A stretch of 53,226 nt of DNA, taken from the NCBI RefSeq assembly GCF_004349215.1, contig NZ_SMKU01000019.1, positions 1-53,226 of the forward strand. Direction: 5' to 3'. Of this stretch, positions 1 to 8,087 are shown in pieces; the stretch's first letter is position 1; each line of letters opens with the position of its first letter. The DNA comes from Actinomadura rubrisoli (lineage in GTDB: Bacteria; Actinomycetota; Actinomycetes; Streptosporangiales; Streptosporangiaceae). The position numbers were made by a program, and so were the translations under genes. Under the pieces are notes generated by a model. It was not told where the DNA came from, did not search any database, and worked only from the letters and a program-made list of their open reading frames with translations.

Positions 1-50
1 GATCTCCACGAGCCTTATCGTCGGCAGCGTCAGACGTGTATAAGAGACAG
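1..50 (+). other. Illumina Nextera adapter, non-genomic
   Basis: Bases 1-9 match the end of the Illumina P5 segment with one mismatch at base 6. Bases 10-17 are an 8-base index that I recall as Nextera XT i5 index S521. Bases 18-31 are the Nextera read-1 stub, and bases 32-50 are the 19-base Tn5 mosaic end with one mismatch at base 35. The order P5, index, stub, mosaic end is exactly that of a library molecule, so genomic sequence starts at base 51. Any reading frame that begins in this stretch is artificial. Confidence 0.96.
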
Positions 51-258
51 CTGGTGCGCCGCCCACGGCGTCACCCCGCCGCCCGGCTCGTTCATCGACG
101 ACCTGGGCCGCAACTGGGTGGACGAGTGGCCGCGGTACGTGGCGTCCATGGCGCCCGTCGCCGGCGGCCCCGTCCCCGGCGCGCCTCCTCCGGGCACCCC
201 CGGCGGCCACTACCAGGGCCCGCCGTCCGGCCAGCACGGGGCGGGTGCAGGGTACTGA
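51..258 (+). CDS. C-terminal fragment, possibly MceG/Mkl-type ATPase
   Basis: This is the last roughly 68 residues of a protein cut by the contig end; the stop is TGA at 256-258. The visible part has a segment rich in Trp, Asp and Arg (FIDDLGRNWVDEWPRYVASM) followed by a Pro/Gly/His-rich tail, with no catalytic motif. The stop overlaps the ATG of the next gene as TGATG, so it belongs to the mce operon. In many actinobacteria the Mce-specific ABC ATPase (MceG/Mkl) lies at this point, and in mycobacteria mkl lies between rplJL and rpoB. The identification therefore rests on position only; any other first gene of the operon is possible. Confidence 0.4.
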
Positions 259-1109
259 TGTCCACTCCTGGTGTCGGCGCGGACCAGCGAGGGGACGGGA
301 AGGGCGGCGGCTCTTCCGCCACGTTCCGCAAGCTCGGGGACGGTGCCGCGAACGTCGCCGTCCGGGAGCCCGGACGGTTCTTCGCCCTGTGCCTGGACAC
401 GGGCCGGGCGATGTTCCGGTGGCCGTTCCAGTGGCGCGAGTTCATCGAGCAGGCGTGGTTCATCGTCAGCGTGACCGTGGTGCCCACGATGCTGGTCGCC
501 ATCCCGTTCGGTGGCGTCCTGTCGTTGCAGGTGGGCGGGCTCATCCGGCAGCTCGGCGCGCAGTCCTACACCGGCGCGACCGCGGTCGTCGCGATCGTCC
601 GCGAGGCCAGCCCGCTGGTCACCTCGCTGCTGGTCGCGGGCGCCGCGGGCTCGGCCATGTGCGCCGACATCGGCTCGCGGAAGATCCGTGAGGAGATCGA
701 CGCCATGGAGGTGCTGGGCATCAACCCCCTGCACCGGCTGGTGGTGCCGCGGATGCTCGCCTGCGCGTTCGTCGCGGTGTTCCTCAACGGCTTGGTGTCG
801 GTCGTCGGCCTGGTCGGCGGCTACTTCTTCAACGTCATGCTCCAGGACGGCACCCCCGGCGCCTACCTGGCCTCGTTCAACGCGATCGCCCAGCTGCCCG
901 ACCTGCTCCAGGCCGAGTTCAAGGCGTTCGTGTTCGGCATCACCGCCGGCCTGGTCGCGGCCTACAAGGGCCTGAACGCCAAGGGCGGGCCGAAGGGCGT
1001 GGGCGACGCGGTCAACCAGACCGTCGTCATCACCTTCATGCTGCTCTTCCTGGAGAACTTCCTGATCTCCACGCTGTACTTCCAGTTCGTCCCGTCGAAG
1101 GGGATGTAG
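258..1109 (+). CDS. yrbEA: YrbE-family permease A of the Mce transporter
   Basis: An integral membrane permease of the YrbE/MlaE family (283 residues), half of the membrane channel that works with the Mce proteins and an MceG ATPase to import lipids or sterols. It has a cytoplasmic N-terminus of about 60 residues and several hydrophobic segments. The family signature is visible: an amphipathic stretch VAIPFGGVLSLQVGGL, then ADIGSRKIREEIDAMEVLGI, the MlaE coupling region. The ATG at 258 is chosen because it overlaps the preceding stop (TGATG) and because the frame upstream runs into adapter sequence. YrbEB starts on the base after its stop, indicating tight co-translation. Confidence 0.93.
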   Translation: MSTPGVGADQRGDGKGGGSSATFRKLGDGAANVAVREPGRFFALCLDTGRAMFRWPFQWREFIEQAWFIVSVTVVPTMLVAIPFGGVLSLQVGGLIRQLGAQSYTGATAVVAIVREASPLVTSLLVAGAAGSAMCADIGSRKIREEIDAMEVLGINPLHRLVVPRMLACAFVAVFLNGLVSVVGLVGGYFFNVMLQDGTPGAYLASFNAIAQLPDLLQAEFKAFVFGITAGLVAAYKGLNAKGGPKGVGDAVNQTVVITFMLLFLENFLISTLYFQFVPSKGM

Positions 1110-1958
1110 ATGGCTGTCCCCAGCAGGACGGGGAAGGCCGTCTCCCGAGTGGTGAACGCCCCCCTCTCGCGCCTGGACGACTTCGGGCACCAGCTGGCGT
1201 TCTACGCGCGCGCCTTCGCCTGGACCTTCCGGGTGCTGCGCCGCTACCGCACCGAGGTGCTGCGGCTGCTGGCCGAGGTCAGCCTCGGCACCGGCGGCCT
1301 GGCGGTGATCGGCGGCTCGGTGGTGATCGTCGGGTTCATGACGTTCTTCACCGGCAGCCAGGTCGGCCTCCAGGGCTACAACTCCCTGAACCAGATCGGC
1401 ACCGCCGCCCTCACCGGGTTCGTCGCCTCCTACTTCAACACGCGCGAGATCGCGCCGCTGGTGTCGGCACTGGCGCTGTCGGCCACGGTCGGCTGCGGGT
1501 TCACCGCCCAGCTCGGCGCGATGCGGATCTCCGACGAGATCGACGCGCTGGAGGTCATGGCGGTTCCCTCGATGCCGTTCCTCGTCACGACCCGGATGCT
1601 GGCCGGGATGATCGCGGTCGTCCCGCTCTACATCGTCGGCCTGCTCGCCTCCTACGGCGCGACCCGGCTGGTCGTGACGGTGTTCTACGGCCAGTCGACC
1701 GGCACCTACGACCACTACTTCCATCTGTTCCTGCCACCGAACGACATCCTGTGGTCGTTCGGCAAGGTGATCGTCTTCGCGGTGCTGGTGATGCTGATCC
1801 ACTGCTACTACGGCTACCACGCGAGCGGAGGCCCGGCCGGCGTCGGCGTCGCGGTGGGGCGGGCGGTGCGCACGAGCATCGTCGTCATCAACGTGACGGA
1901 CCTGATGATGGGCATGGCGATCTGGGGTGCCAGCACGAGCGTCCGGATCGCGGGGTAG
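1110..1958 (+). CDS. yrbEB: YrbE-family permease B of the Mce transporter
   Basis: The second MlaE-type permease (282 residues), expected to pair with YrbEA in the cytoplasmic membrane. It carries the same landmarks: a conserved amphipathic helix near residues 25-60, a hydrophobic core, the coupling motif MRISDEIDALEVMAVPS near residue 140, and a final hydrophobic segment with VINVTDLMMGMAIWG. It starts with ATG directly after the TAG of yrbEA and ends five bases before the mceA start. Having two permeases in tandem at the head of six mce genes is the standard actinobacterial mce operon layout. Confidence 0.93.
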   Translation: MAVPSRTGKAVSRVVNAPLSRLDDFGHQLAFYARAFAWTFRVLRRYRTEVLRLLAEVSLGTGGLAVIGGSVVIVGFMTFFTGSQVGLQGYNSLNQIGTAALTGFVASYFNTREIAPLVSALALSATVGCGFTAQLGAMRISDEIDALEVMAVPSMPFLVTTRMLAGMIAVVPLYIVGLLASYGATRLVVTVFYGQSTGTYDHYFHLFLPPNDILWSFGKVIVFAVLVMLIHCYYGYHASGGPAGVGVAVGRAVRTSIVVINVTDLMMGMAIWGASTSVRIAG

Positions 1959-1963
1959 CGGCC

Positions 1964-3268
1964 ATGAGCACCCGTCTGCGGTATCGGATGCTGGGCCTGT
2001 CGATGATGCTGGTCATCGCGCTGCTGCTGGCCCTGACGGTCGCGCTGTTCAACAAGGCGCTGACGCCGGTGATCAAGGTGAAGGTCGCCACGGAGCGCGC
2101 CGGGCTGCAGCTGCTGCCGCGCTCGGACGTCAAGGTGCGCGGCCTGATCGTCGGCGAGGTCCGCAGCACGACGGCGACCGGGAGCGGCGCGACGCTGAAC
2201 CTGGCGCTGGACCCGGGCAAGGCCGAGCTGATCCCGAACAACGTGCAGGCGCGGCTGCTGCCGAAGACGCTGTTCGGCGAGAAGTACGTGGACCTGCAGA
2301 TCCCGAGGCAGCCGGGCCCGCTCGGGCTGCGCCGGGGCCAGGTGATCCAGCAGGACCGCTCGCAGGCCGCCGTCGAGATCGGCAAGGTGCTGGACGACCT
2401 GCTGCCGCTGCTGCGGGCGGTGAAGCCGGCCGAGCTGAACACGACGCTGAACGCGCTGGCCACGGCGCTGCAGGGCCGCGGCGACCAGCTCGGGCGCAAC
2501 CTGGAGCAGGCCGACGCGCTGCTGAAGAAGATCAACCCGCAGCTCGGCACGCTGGTGCACGACCTGAACGCGCTGTCGGACGTGTCCGACATCTACAGCA
2601 CCGCGGCGCCCGATCTGCTGCTGACGCTCCGCAATCTCAACGTGACCAGTAAGACGATCACCGACAAGCGGGCGACGATCGAGCGGCTCATCCCGGCGGT
2701 GACCGGCCTCGCGACGGACGGCGACACGTTCATGCGGCAGAACGGGCCGAAGATCATCGGTTTCAACATCGCCAACCGGGACGGGCTGGAGCTGATCGCC
2801 CGGTACTCGCCGTCGCTGCCCTGCGTGTTCGCCGGGTTGATGAGGCTGAAGCCCGAGGCGGAGAAGGTGGCCGGCGCGAACGGGTCCAAGACCTTCAACC
2901 TGACGATCGAGATCGTCAAGCCGCGGCCGGCGTACAAGTACCCGCTCGACCTGCCCGAGGCCAAGGACCAGCGGAACCCGCGCTGCTACGGCCTGCCGAA
3001 CCCGAAGGTGCCCTTCCCCGACTACCTGGCGCTGGACGGCACGCAGGACGACCTGTGGTGGAAGAACCCGGACGACCCGAACGGCGGCGGCGGCAACCGC
3101 GGCCGGGCGCTGTCCAACGTGTTCGTCGACCCGGGCTCCATGAGCGAGAAGGAAAAGATCAAGAATGTCGTGGGCCCGATGACGCGGACCCCGGCGGGCC
3201 AGGTCTCCGACGTGGCGCAACTGCTGTTCTCGCCGGTTTTGCAGGGATCGGTGGTGACGGTCAAGTGA
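1964..3268 (+). CDS. mceA: Mce-family protein A
   Basis: A substrate-shuttling Mce protein of 434 residues. A single N-terminal membrane anchor (residues about 8-30) is followed by the MCE/MlaD domain (about 40-115), which contains VRGLIVGEVRS and LFGEKYVDLQ. A long alpha-helical region follows, and then a tail with two cysteines (SLPCVFAGL and RNPRCYGLP) as in MceA-type proteins. Its position first in a six-gene set also marks it as MceA. The ATG at 1964 is preferred because it lies just after the yrbEB stop and gives the membrane anchor directly; the open frame upstream overlaps yrbEB in another frame. mceB overlaps its 3' end. Confidence 0.92.
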   Translation: MSTRLRYRMLGLSMMLVIALLLALTVALFNKALTPVIKVKVATERAGLQLLPRSDVKVRGLIVGEVRSTTATGSGATLNLALDPGKAELIPNNVQARLLPKTLFGEKYVDLQIPRQPGPLGLRRGQVIQQDRSQAAVEIGKVLDDLLPLLRAVKPAELNTTLNALATALQGRGDQLGRNLEQADALLKKINPQLGTLVHDLNALSDVSDIYSTAAPDLLLTLRNLNVTSKTITDKRATIERLIPAVTGLATDGDTFMRQNGPKIIGFNIANRDGLELIARYSPSLPCVFAGLMRLKPEAEKVAGANGSKTFNLTIEIVKPRPAYKYPLDLPEAKDQRNPRCYGLPNPKVPFPDYLALDGTQDDLWWKNPDDPNGGGGNRGRALSNVFVDPGSMSEKEKIKNVVGPMTRTPAGQVSDVAQLLFSPVLQGSVVTVK

Positions 3269-4296
3269 GAACAACGAGTGCGGCGATCAAGCTGGGGATC
3301 TTCGTGGTCCTCACCTCGCTGGTCACCGGCGTGCTGGCGATGACGATCTCCAACGTGCGGTTCGGCGAGACGCGCGAGTACAAGGCGGTCTTCACCGACG
3401 TGGCCGGGCTGCTGGACAAGGACGACGTGCGCGTCGCCGGCGTCCGGGTCGGCCAGGTCGAGAAGATCAAGCTGCACAGGGGCGACCAGGCGGAGGTGAC
3501 GTTCAGCGTCCGCAAGGGCGGGGCGTTCGAGGCCGGGCTGCCCGCGTCGACGCAGGCGCAGGTCCGGTACCGGAACCTGATGGGGCAGCGCTATCTGGCG
3601 CTGACCGACGGCGCGGGCCAGGCCAACGCCTACCTGCGGCCCGGCGGCACCATCCCGGTGGGGCAGACCCAGCCCGCGCTGGACCTGACGACCCTGTTCA
3701 ACGGGTTCCGGCCGCTGTTCCGGGCGCTGGAGCCGGACGATGTGAACAAGCTGGCGTTCCAGATCGTCCAGACGCTCCAGGGCGAGGGCGGCACCGTCAA
3801 CAGCCTGCTCGCGCACGTGGCGTCGCTGACCAGCACGCTCGCCGACCGGGACAAGGTCATCGGCCAGGTGATCGACAACCTCAACACCGTCCTCGGCACG
3901 GTCGACGACCGGCACGCCGAGGTCAACCGGCTGATCACCGACCTGCGCGGCTTCGTCGGCGGGGTGGCCGACGACCGGCAGGCGATCTTCGACTCGGTCG
4001 CGGCGCTCAACGAGCTGACCGGGACGACGCAGAGCCTGCTCAAGGACGCGCGTCCCGGGATCAAGAACGACATCGCGGGGCTCAGGCAGCTGACGGGCAC
4101 GCTGAACGCCAACAGCGGCGCGCTGGAGGGCGGCCTGCGGCGCACCCCTGAGCGCCTGGAGAAGCTCGTGAGCATCTCCTCCTACGGCTCCTGGTTCAAC
4201 ATGTACATCTGCGGCCTCGACGCGAAGGTGCGGTTGCCGGGCGGACCGGTCTACCAGACGCCGGCGATCGTGAACGAGAACGCGAGGTGCAAGTAG
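3265..4296 (+). CDS. mceB: Mce-family protein B
   Basis: The second Mce protein (343 residues), with an N-terminal anchor (about residues 8-27) and an MCE domain containing VRVAGVRVGQVEKI and RNLMGQRYLAL. A helical segment of about 200 residues follows, with repeated asparagine-containing heptads of the kind that build the periplasmic tube. The C-terminus has YGSWFNMYICGL, a motif typical of MceB. The start is GTG at 3265, overlapping the mceA stop as GTGA; this gives a short N-terminus before the anchor. The next gene starts on the base after its stop. Confidence 0.91.
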   Translation: MRTTSAAIKLGIFVVLTSLVTGVLAMTISNVRFGETREYKAVFTDVAGLLDKDDVRVAGVRVGQVEKIKLHRGDQAEVTFSVRKGGAFEAGLPASTQAQVRYRNLMGQRYLALTDGAGQANAYLRPGGTIPVGQTQPALDLTTLFNGFRPLFRALEPDDVNKLAFQIVQTLQGEGGTVNSLLAHVASLTSTLADRDKVIGQVIDNLNTVLGTVDDRHAEVNRLITDLRGFVGGVADDRQAIFDSVAALNELTGTTQSLLKDARPGIKNDIAGLRQLTGTLNANSGALEGGLRRTPERLEKLVSISSYGSWFNMYICGLDAKVRLPGGPVYQTPAIVNENARCK

Positions 4297-5397
4297 ATGA
4301 GGGTCCCGTTCCGGGAGCGCAACCCGGTCCCCATCGCCCTCTCCGCCTTCGCGGTCATCATCGTGCTGCTGGTGCTGGCGATGAACCTGGACAACATCCC
4401 GTTCGTGGCGGGCGGCAAGACCCACACCGCCGCGTTCAAGGAGGCGGCCGGGCTGAAGGCCGGCGAGGAGGTCCGCATCGCCGGCGTCAAGGTCGGCAAG
4501 GTCACCGGCCTGGAACTCGACGGCGACCACGTCAAGGTCACCTTCCGGGTGGACGACGGCGTGCGGCTCGGCGACCGCACCGAGGCCGACATTAAGATCA
4601 AGACGGTGCTCGGCGCGCACTTCCTGTCGCTCACCCCGCGCGGGACGGGACGGCTCGGCCGCGCCATCCCGATCGAGCGGACCCACACCCCGTTCGAGGT
4701 CGTCCCGGCGATCAGCGAGCTGAGCAAGCGCGTCAGCAAGATCGACTACAGGGAGGTCGCGAAGTCCTTCGACGTGCTGTCGGAGACGTTCAAGAACTCC
4801 CCGGACGAGGTCCGGGCGTCGCTGCGGGGCCTGCGCCGGCTGTCCAACACCGTCGCCTCCCGCGACGACCAGCTGCACGAGCTGGCCGGCAAGGCCAAGG
4901 ACGTCTCGCAGCTGCTGGCCGACCGCAACCAGGACTTCGCCAAGCTCATCGACGACGGCGACAAGGTGCTGCGGGCGGTGCAGGCCAGGCGCGCCGTCAT
5001 CCACCAGCTGCTCATCAACACCGTGACGCTCTCCCAGCAGGTGAACGCGCTGATCAGGGAGAACGAGGCGCAGCTGCGGCCGATGCTGGACAACCTGGCC
5101 AAGACCAACCGGATCCTGCTGAGGAACCAGGACAACCTGGACCGGATCCTGCGGCTGTTCGCGCCGTTCGCCCGCCAGTTCGCCGACGTCACCGGCACCG
5201 GCCGCTGGTTCGACTCCTATATCCAGAACCTCCTCCCGATCCCGGCCTCCATCCAGAACCCGCCGAAGAGCACCGGCGGCAGCGGCACCGGCGTCCCGGC
5301 CCCGGAGGGCGGCCAGAACGGCGGCGGCCAAGACGGCGGCCGGCAGGGCGGCCAGTCCGGTAATCAGCGCAACAACCCGTTGCCGTTCCTCCCGTGA
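4297..5397 (+). CDS. mceC: Mce-family protein C
   Basis: The third Mce protein (366 residues). A cytoplasmic stub with basic residues precedes a hydrophobic anchor (about 12-32). The MCE domain contains VRIAGVKVGKVTGLEL and VLGAHFLSLTPRG, and a long helical region follows up to GTGRWFDSYIQNLLPI near residue 310. The final 40 residues are low-complexity Gly/Gln/Asn, a flexible tail. The ATG directly follows the mceB stop. Family knowledge indicates a hetero-hexamer of MceA to MceF spanning the envelope, with this subunit contributing one MCE domain to the ring. Confidence 0.91.
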   Translation: MRVPFRERNPVPIALSAFAVIIVLLVLAMNLDNIPFVAGGKTHTAAFKEAAGLKAGEEVRIAGVKVGKVTGLELDGDHVKVTFRVDDGVRLGDRTEADIKIKTVLGAHFLSLTPRGTGRLGRAIPIERTHTPFEVVPAISELSKRVSKIDYREVAKSFDVLSETFKNSPDEVRASLRGLRRLSNTVASRDDQLHELAGKAKDVSQLLADRNQDFAKLIDDGDKVLRAVQARRAVIHQLLINTVTLSQQVNALIRENEAQLRPMLDNLAKTNRILLRNQDNLDRILRLFAPFARQFADVTGTGRWFDSYIQNLLPIPASIQNPPKSTGGSGTGVPAPEGGQNGGGQDGGRQGGQSGNQRNNPLPFLP

Positions 5398-5415
5398 GCA
5401 GCAGGCAGGTCACCC

Positions 5416-6666
5416 GTGCGTAACTCCGCAACCATCCTTCGCCTCGGCGGCGCGATCCTCGCCGTCGCAGTGCTGGCGGCCGCGCTCGTGCTGCTGTTGC
5501 AGGAGCCCCGGCAACGCCACATGACGGCCTACTTCACCAAGACGGTCGGCCTCTACAAGGGCGCCGAAGTGCGCATCCTGGGCATCAAGGTCGGCCAGGT
5601 CACGAAGGTGAGCCCGGTAGGGGACTCGGTCAGGGTCGAGCTGAGGTACGAGGCCAAGTACAAGGTGCCCGCCGACGCGCAGGCCGTCATCGTCAACCAG
5701 ACGCTGGTCGCCGACCGCTACGTCCAGCTCACGCCCGTCTACAAGGGCGGCGCGGTGCTGGCGGACGGCGCGACCCTCACCACCAGCCGCACCGCGGTCC
5801 CGGTCGAGGTCGACGAGATCGGCGGCAGCCTGAACGACCTGTCCAAGGCCCTCGGGCCGCAGGGCGCCAACGCCCCCGGAGCGGACGGCACCGGCTCGCT
5901 GTCGCGGCTGCTCAAGGTCGGCGCCGACAACCTGGAGGGCCAGGGCACCAGCATCCGGCAGACGATCGGCGACACGTCCAAGATGCTCAGCACGCTCAGC
6001 GCCGATCGCGGGGACGTGGCGAAGACGATCCGGAACCTGCGGATCATCACCGACTCGATGAAGGCCAACGATCAGCAGATCAAGTCGTTCACCGGGCACC
6101 TCAACGGGGTGTCGGGGCAGCTCGCGGGGGAGAAGGAGGAGCTGAGCGCGGCCCTCAACACGCTCGCGCCGACGCTGCGGAACGTGCAGCGGTTCATCAA
6201 GGACAACCGCGGCGAGCTCGCCGCGAACGTCCGGCAGCTCGCGCAGATCACCGGCGTGCTGGTCAAGGAGAAGGACTCGCTCGCCGAGATCCTCACGGCC
6301 GGCCCCCTGGCGATCAACAACCTGGCCCGCGCGTACGACCCGATCAGCGGCACCATCCACAACCGGGCCGACCTGCGCCAGTTCCACGACCTGGCCGACT
6401 GGGTGTGCTCGCTGGCGTACTCGGTCGGCACGCCCGCCAAGCAGTGCCTGGACTTCGTCCGGCCCTACAACGGCATCGGCAAGGCGCTGACGGGCCTCAG
6501 CCTCGACCTGTCGTGGATCACGGCGCTCACCACGCATTACGACCCCGTCCCGATCCCGCCGGACGCCTACGGGCCCGGCGGCCGGAGCGGCGGAAAGGGC
6601 GCCAAGACCACCAAGACGAACAAGCCCGGGGACCTCACCGCGCTGCTGCCTGGAGGTGGCCGATGA
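5416..6666 (+). CDS. mceD: Mce-family protein D
   Basis: The fourth Mce protein (416 residues). An N-terminal anchor (about residues 10-29) precedes an MCE domain with AEVRILGIKVGQVTKV and VADRYVQLTPVY, then an extended helical region. A two-cysteine segment (VCSLAY and AKQCLDFV) lies near residues 335-355, and the C-terminus is Lys/Gly-rich. The start is GTG at 5416, 18 bases after the mceC stop. The stop overlaps the mceE ATG as ATGA. In mycobacterial operons the MceD subunit carries a long C-terminal tail; here the tail is short. Confidence 0.9.
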   Translation: MRNSATILRLGGAILAVAVLAAALVLLLQEPRQRHMTAYFTKTVGLYKGAEVRILGIKVGQVTKVSPVGDSVRVELRYEAKYKVPADAQAVIVNQTLVADRYVQLTPVYKGGAVLADGATLTTSRTAVPVEVDEIGGSLNDLSKALGPQGANAPGADGTGSLSRLLKVGADNLEGQGTSIRQTIGDTSKMLSTLSADRGDVAKTIRNLRIITDSMKANDQQIKSFTGHLNGVSGQLAGEKEELSAALNTLAPTLRNVQRFIKDNRGELAANVRQLAQITGVLVKEKDSLAEILTAGPLAINNLARAYDPISGTIHNRADLRQFHDLADWVCSLAYSVGTPAKQCLDFVRPYNGIGKALTGLSLDLSWITALTTHYDPVPIPPDAYGPGGRSGGKGAKTTKTNKPGDLTALLPGGGR

Positions 6667-8087
6667 GCACGAAACCGAGCCCGCGGCGCCGGGCACCTCG
6701 CCGGGCACCCCGCCGGACGTTTCGCCGGGCGCGGCTGCTCGGCGCGGCGGTGCTGGCGGGCGCGACGGCGCTGTCGGGCTGCTCGTTCACCGGCGTGGAC
6801 TCGATCCCGCTGCCCGGCGGCCCCGACCTCGGCTCGAACCCCCTGACCGTCAAGATCGAGTTCGCGAACGTGCTGGACCTCGTCCCGCAGTCGGTCGTGA
6901 AGGTCAACGACGTCTCGGTGGGCAAGGTCGAGAAGATCGACCTCGCCGGGACGCCGGCCGCCGCGGGCGCGGGCGGCGCCAAGGCGGGCGGCTGGCACGC
7001 CGTCGTCACCGTCAAGGTGCGCCGGGACGTCCGGCTGCCCGACAACGCCACCGCGACGATCGGGCAGACCAGCCTGCTCGGCGAGAAGTTCGTCGCGCTG
7101 TCGCCGCCGGCGAACGAGCCCGCCGGTGGCGAGCTGGGCTCCGGCGATCTGATCCCGCTGTCGCGCACCTCCCGCAGCACCGAGATCGAGGAGGTGCTGT
7201 CGGCGATGTCGCTGCTGCTGAACGGCGGCGGCATCGAGCAGGTCGCCACGATCAGCCACGAGCTGCAGGCCGCGATGGGCGGCCGGGAGGCCACGATCCG
7301 GTCGGTGCTGCACCAGGTGGACGCCTTCACCGGCACCCTGGACCGCAACCGCGCCGCGATCACCCGCGCGCTCGACAGCATCGACCGGCTCACCGGCAAG
7401 CTGTCGGCCGAGCGCAAGACGATCGCCGACACGATCGACAAGACGGGCCCGGCGATCGGCGTCCTGAACCGCAACCGCGCCGACCTCACCAAGATGCTGG
7501 TCGCGCTGAACCGGCTGAGCCGCACCACGACCGGCGTGATCAAGCAGTCGCACGCCGACCTGGTGGCCAACCTGAAGGACCTCGACACGATCCTGCGCAA
7601 CCTCAACAAGGCGGGCTCGGATCTGCCGAAGTCGCTGGAGTCGCTGGTCACCTTCCCGTTCCCGGCGACGTTCGGCAACGTCATCGAGGGCGACTATGGC
7701 AACGTGCGGCTGACCATCGACCTGGACTTCAACTCCATCGCGCAGAACCTGCTCGGCGGCACCGACCTCGAAGGGCTGCTGGGCAGCGGCGAGCAGATGC
7801 GCAACATGCTGCAGGTGCCGAACGTGACGCTGCCGCAGACGCCGCTGGGCGTGCTGCCGCAGGCTCCGGGCGGCGTCCCGGGCACGGGCACCGGCGGCGG
7901 CCTGCCCGGCCTGCCCGGCCTGCCCGGCCTGCCCGGCCTTCCGGGGCAGCCCGGCGGCGCCACGCCCGCGCCGACGACCGGCAAGCCCGGCGCCAAGAAG
8001 CCCGGCACGAACAAGCAGGGCCGGACGGGCGCCATGGCCCCCCGGTCCGGCGATCTCCAGACCCTGATGACGGGGGGCCTCTCGTGA
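6663..8087 (+). CDS. mceE: Mce-family lipoprotein E
   Basis: The lipoprotein member of the Mce set (474 residues). An Arg-rich N-terminus and hydrophobic segment lead into a lipobox with cysteine at about residue 40 (ATALSGCSF), so lipidation and signal peptidase II cleavage are expected. The MCE domain has VVKVNDVSVGKVEKIDL and SLLGEKFVALSPP, with an Ala/Gly-rich insertion between its strands. A helical region follows. Near residues 405-430 is a collagen-like run of Gly-Leu-Pro triplets encoded by a 9-base tandem repeat, then a Lys/Pro tail. The ATG overlaps the mceD stop, and the stop overlaps the mceF GTG. Confidence 0.92.
   Translation: MSTKPSPRRRAPRRAPRRTFRRARLLGAAVLAGATALSGCSFTGVDSIPLPGGPDLGSNPLTVKIEFANVLDLVPQSVVKVNDVSVGKVEKIDLAGTPAAAGAGGAKAGGWHAVVTVKVRRDVRLPDNATATIGQTSLLGEKFVALSPPANEPAGGELGSGDLIPLSRTSRSTEIEEVLSAMSLLLNGGGIEQVATISHELQAAMGGREATIRSVLHQVDAFTGTLDRNRAAITRALDSIDRLTGKLSAERKTIADTIDKTGPAIGVLNRNRADLTKMLVALNRLSRTTTGVIKQSHADLVANLKDLDTILRNLNKAGSDLPKSLESLVTFPFPATFGNVIEGDYGNVRLTIDLDFNSIAQNLLGGTDLEGLLGSGEQMRNMLQVPNVTLPQTPLGVLPQAPGGVPGTGTGGGLPGLPGLPGLPGLPGQPGGATPAPTTGKPGAKKPGTNKQGRTGAMAPRSGDLQTLMTGGLS
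7901..7945 (+). repeat. 9-base tandem repeat encoding Gly-Leu-Pro triplets
   Basis: Four perfect head-to-tail copies of CCTGCCCGG (7901-7936) are followed by one degenerate copy (7937-7945), inside mceE. The repeat is in frame and encodes a collagen-like GLP run. The copy number is multiple-of-three safe, so slippage would lengthen or shorten the tail without a frameshift. Confidence 0.93.

Noticed and set aside
36..257. Upstream extension of the first YrbE frame
   Set aside because: It starts inside adapter sequence and overlaps the end of another gene; ATG at 258 has the TGATG overlap.
7895..7950. CRISPR-like repeat
   Set aside because: 9-base units without spacers, in frame within mceE.
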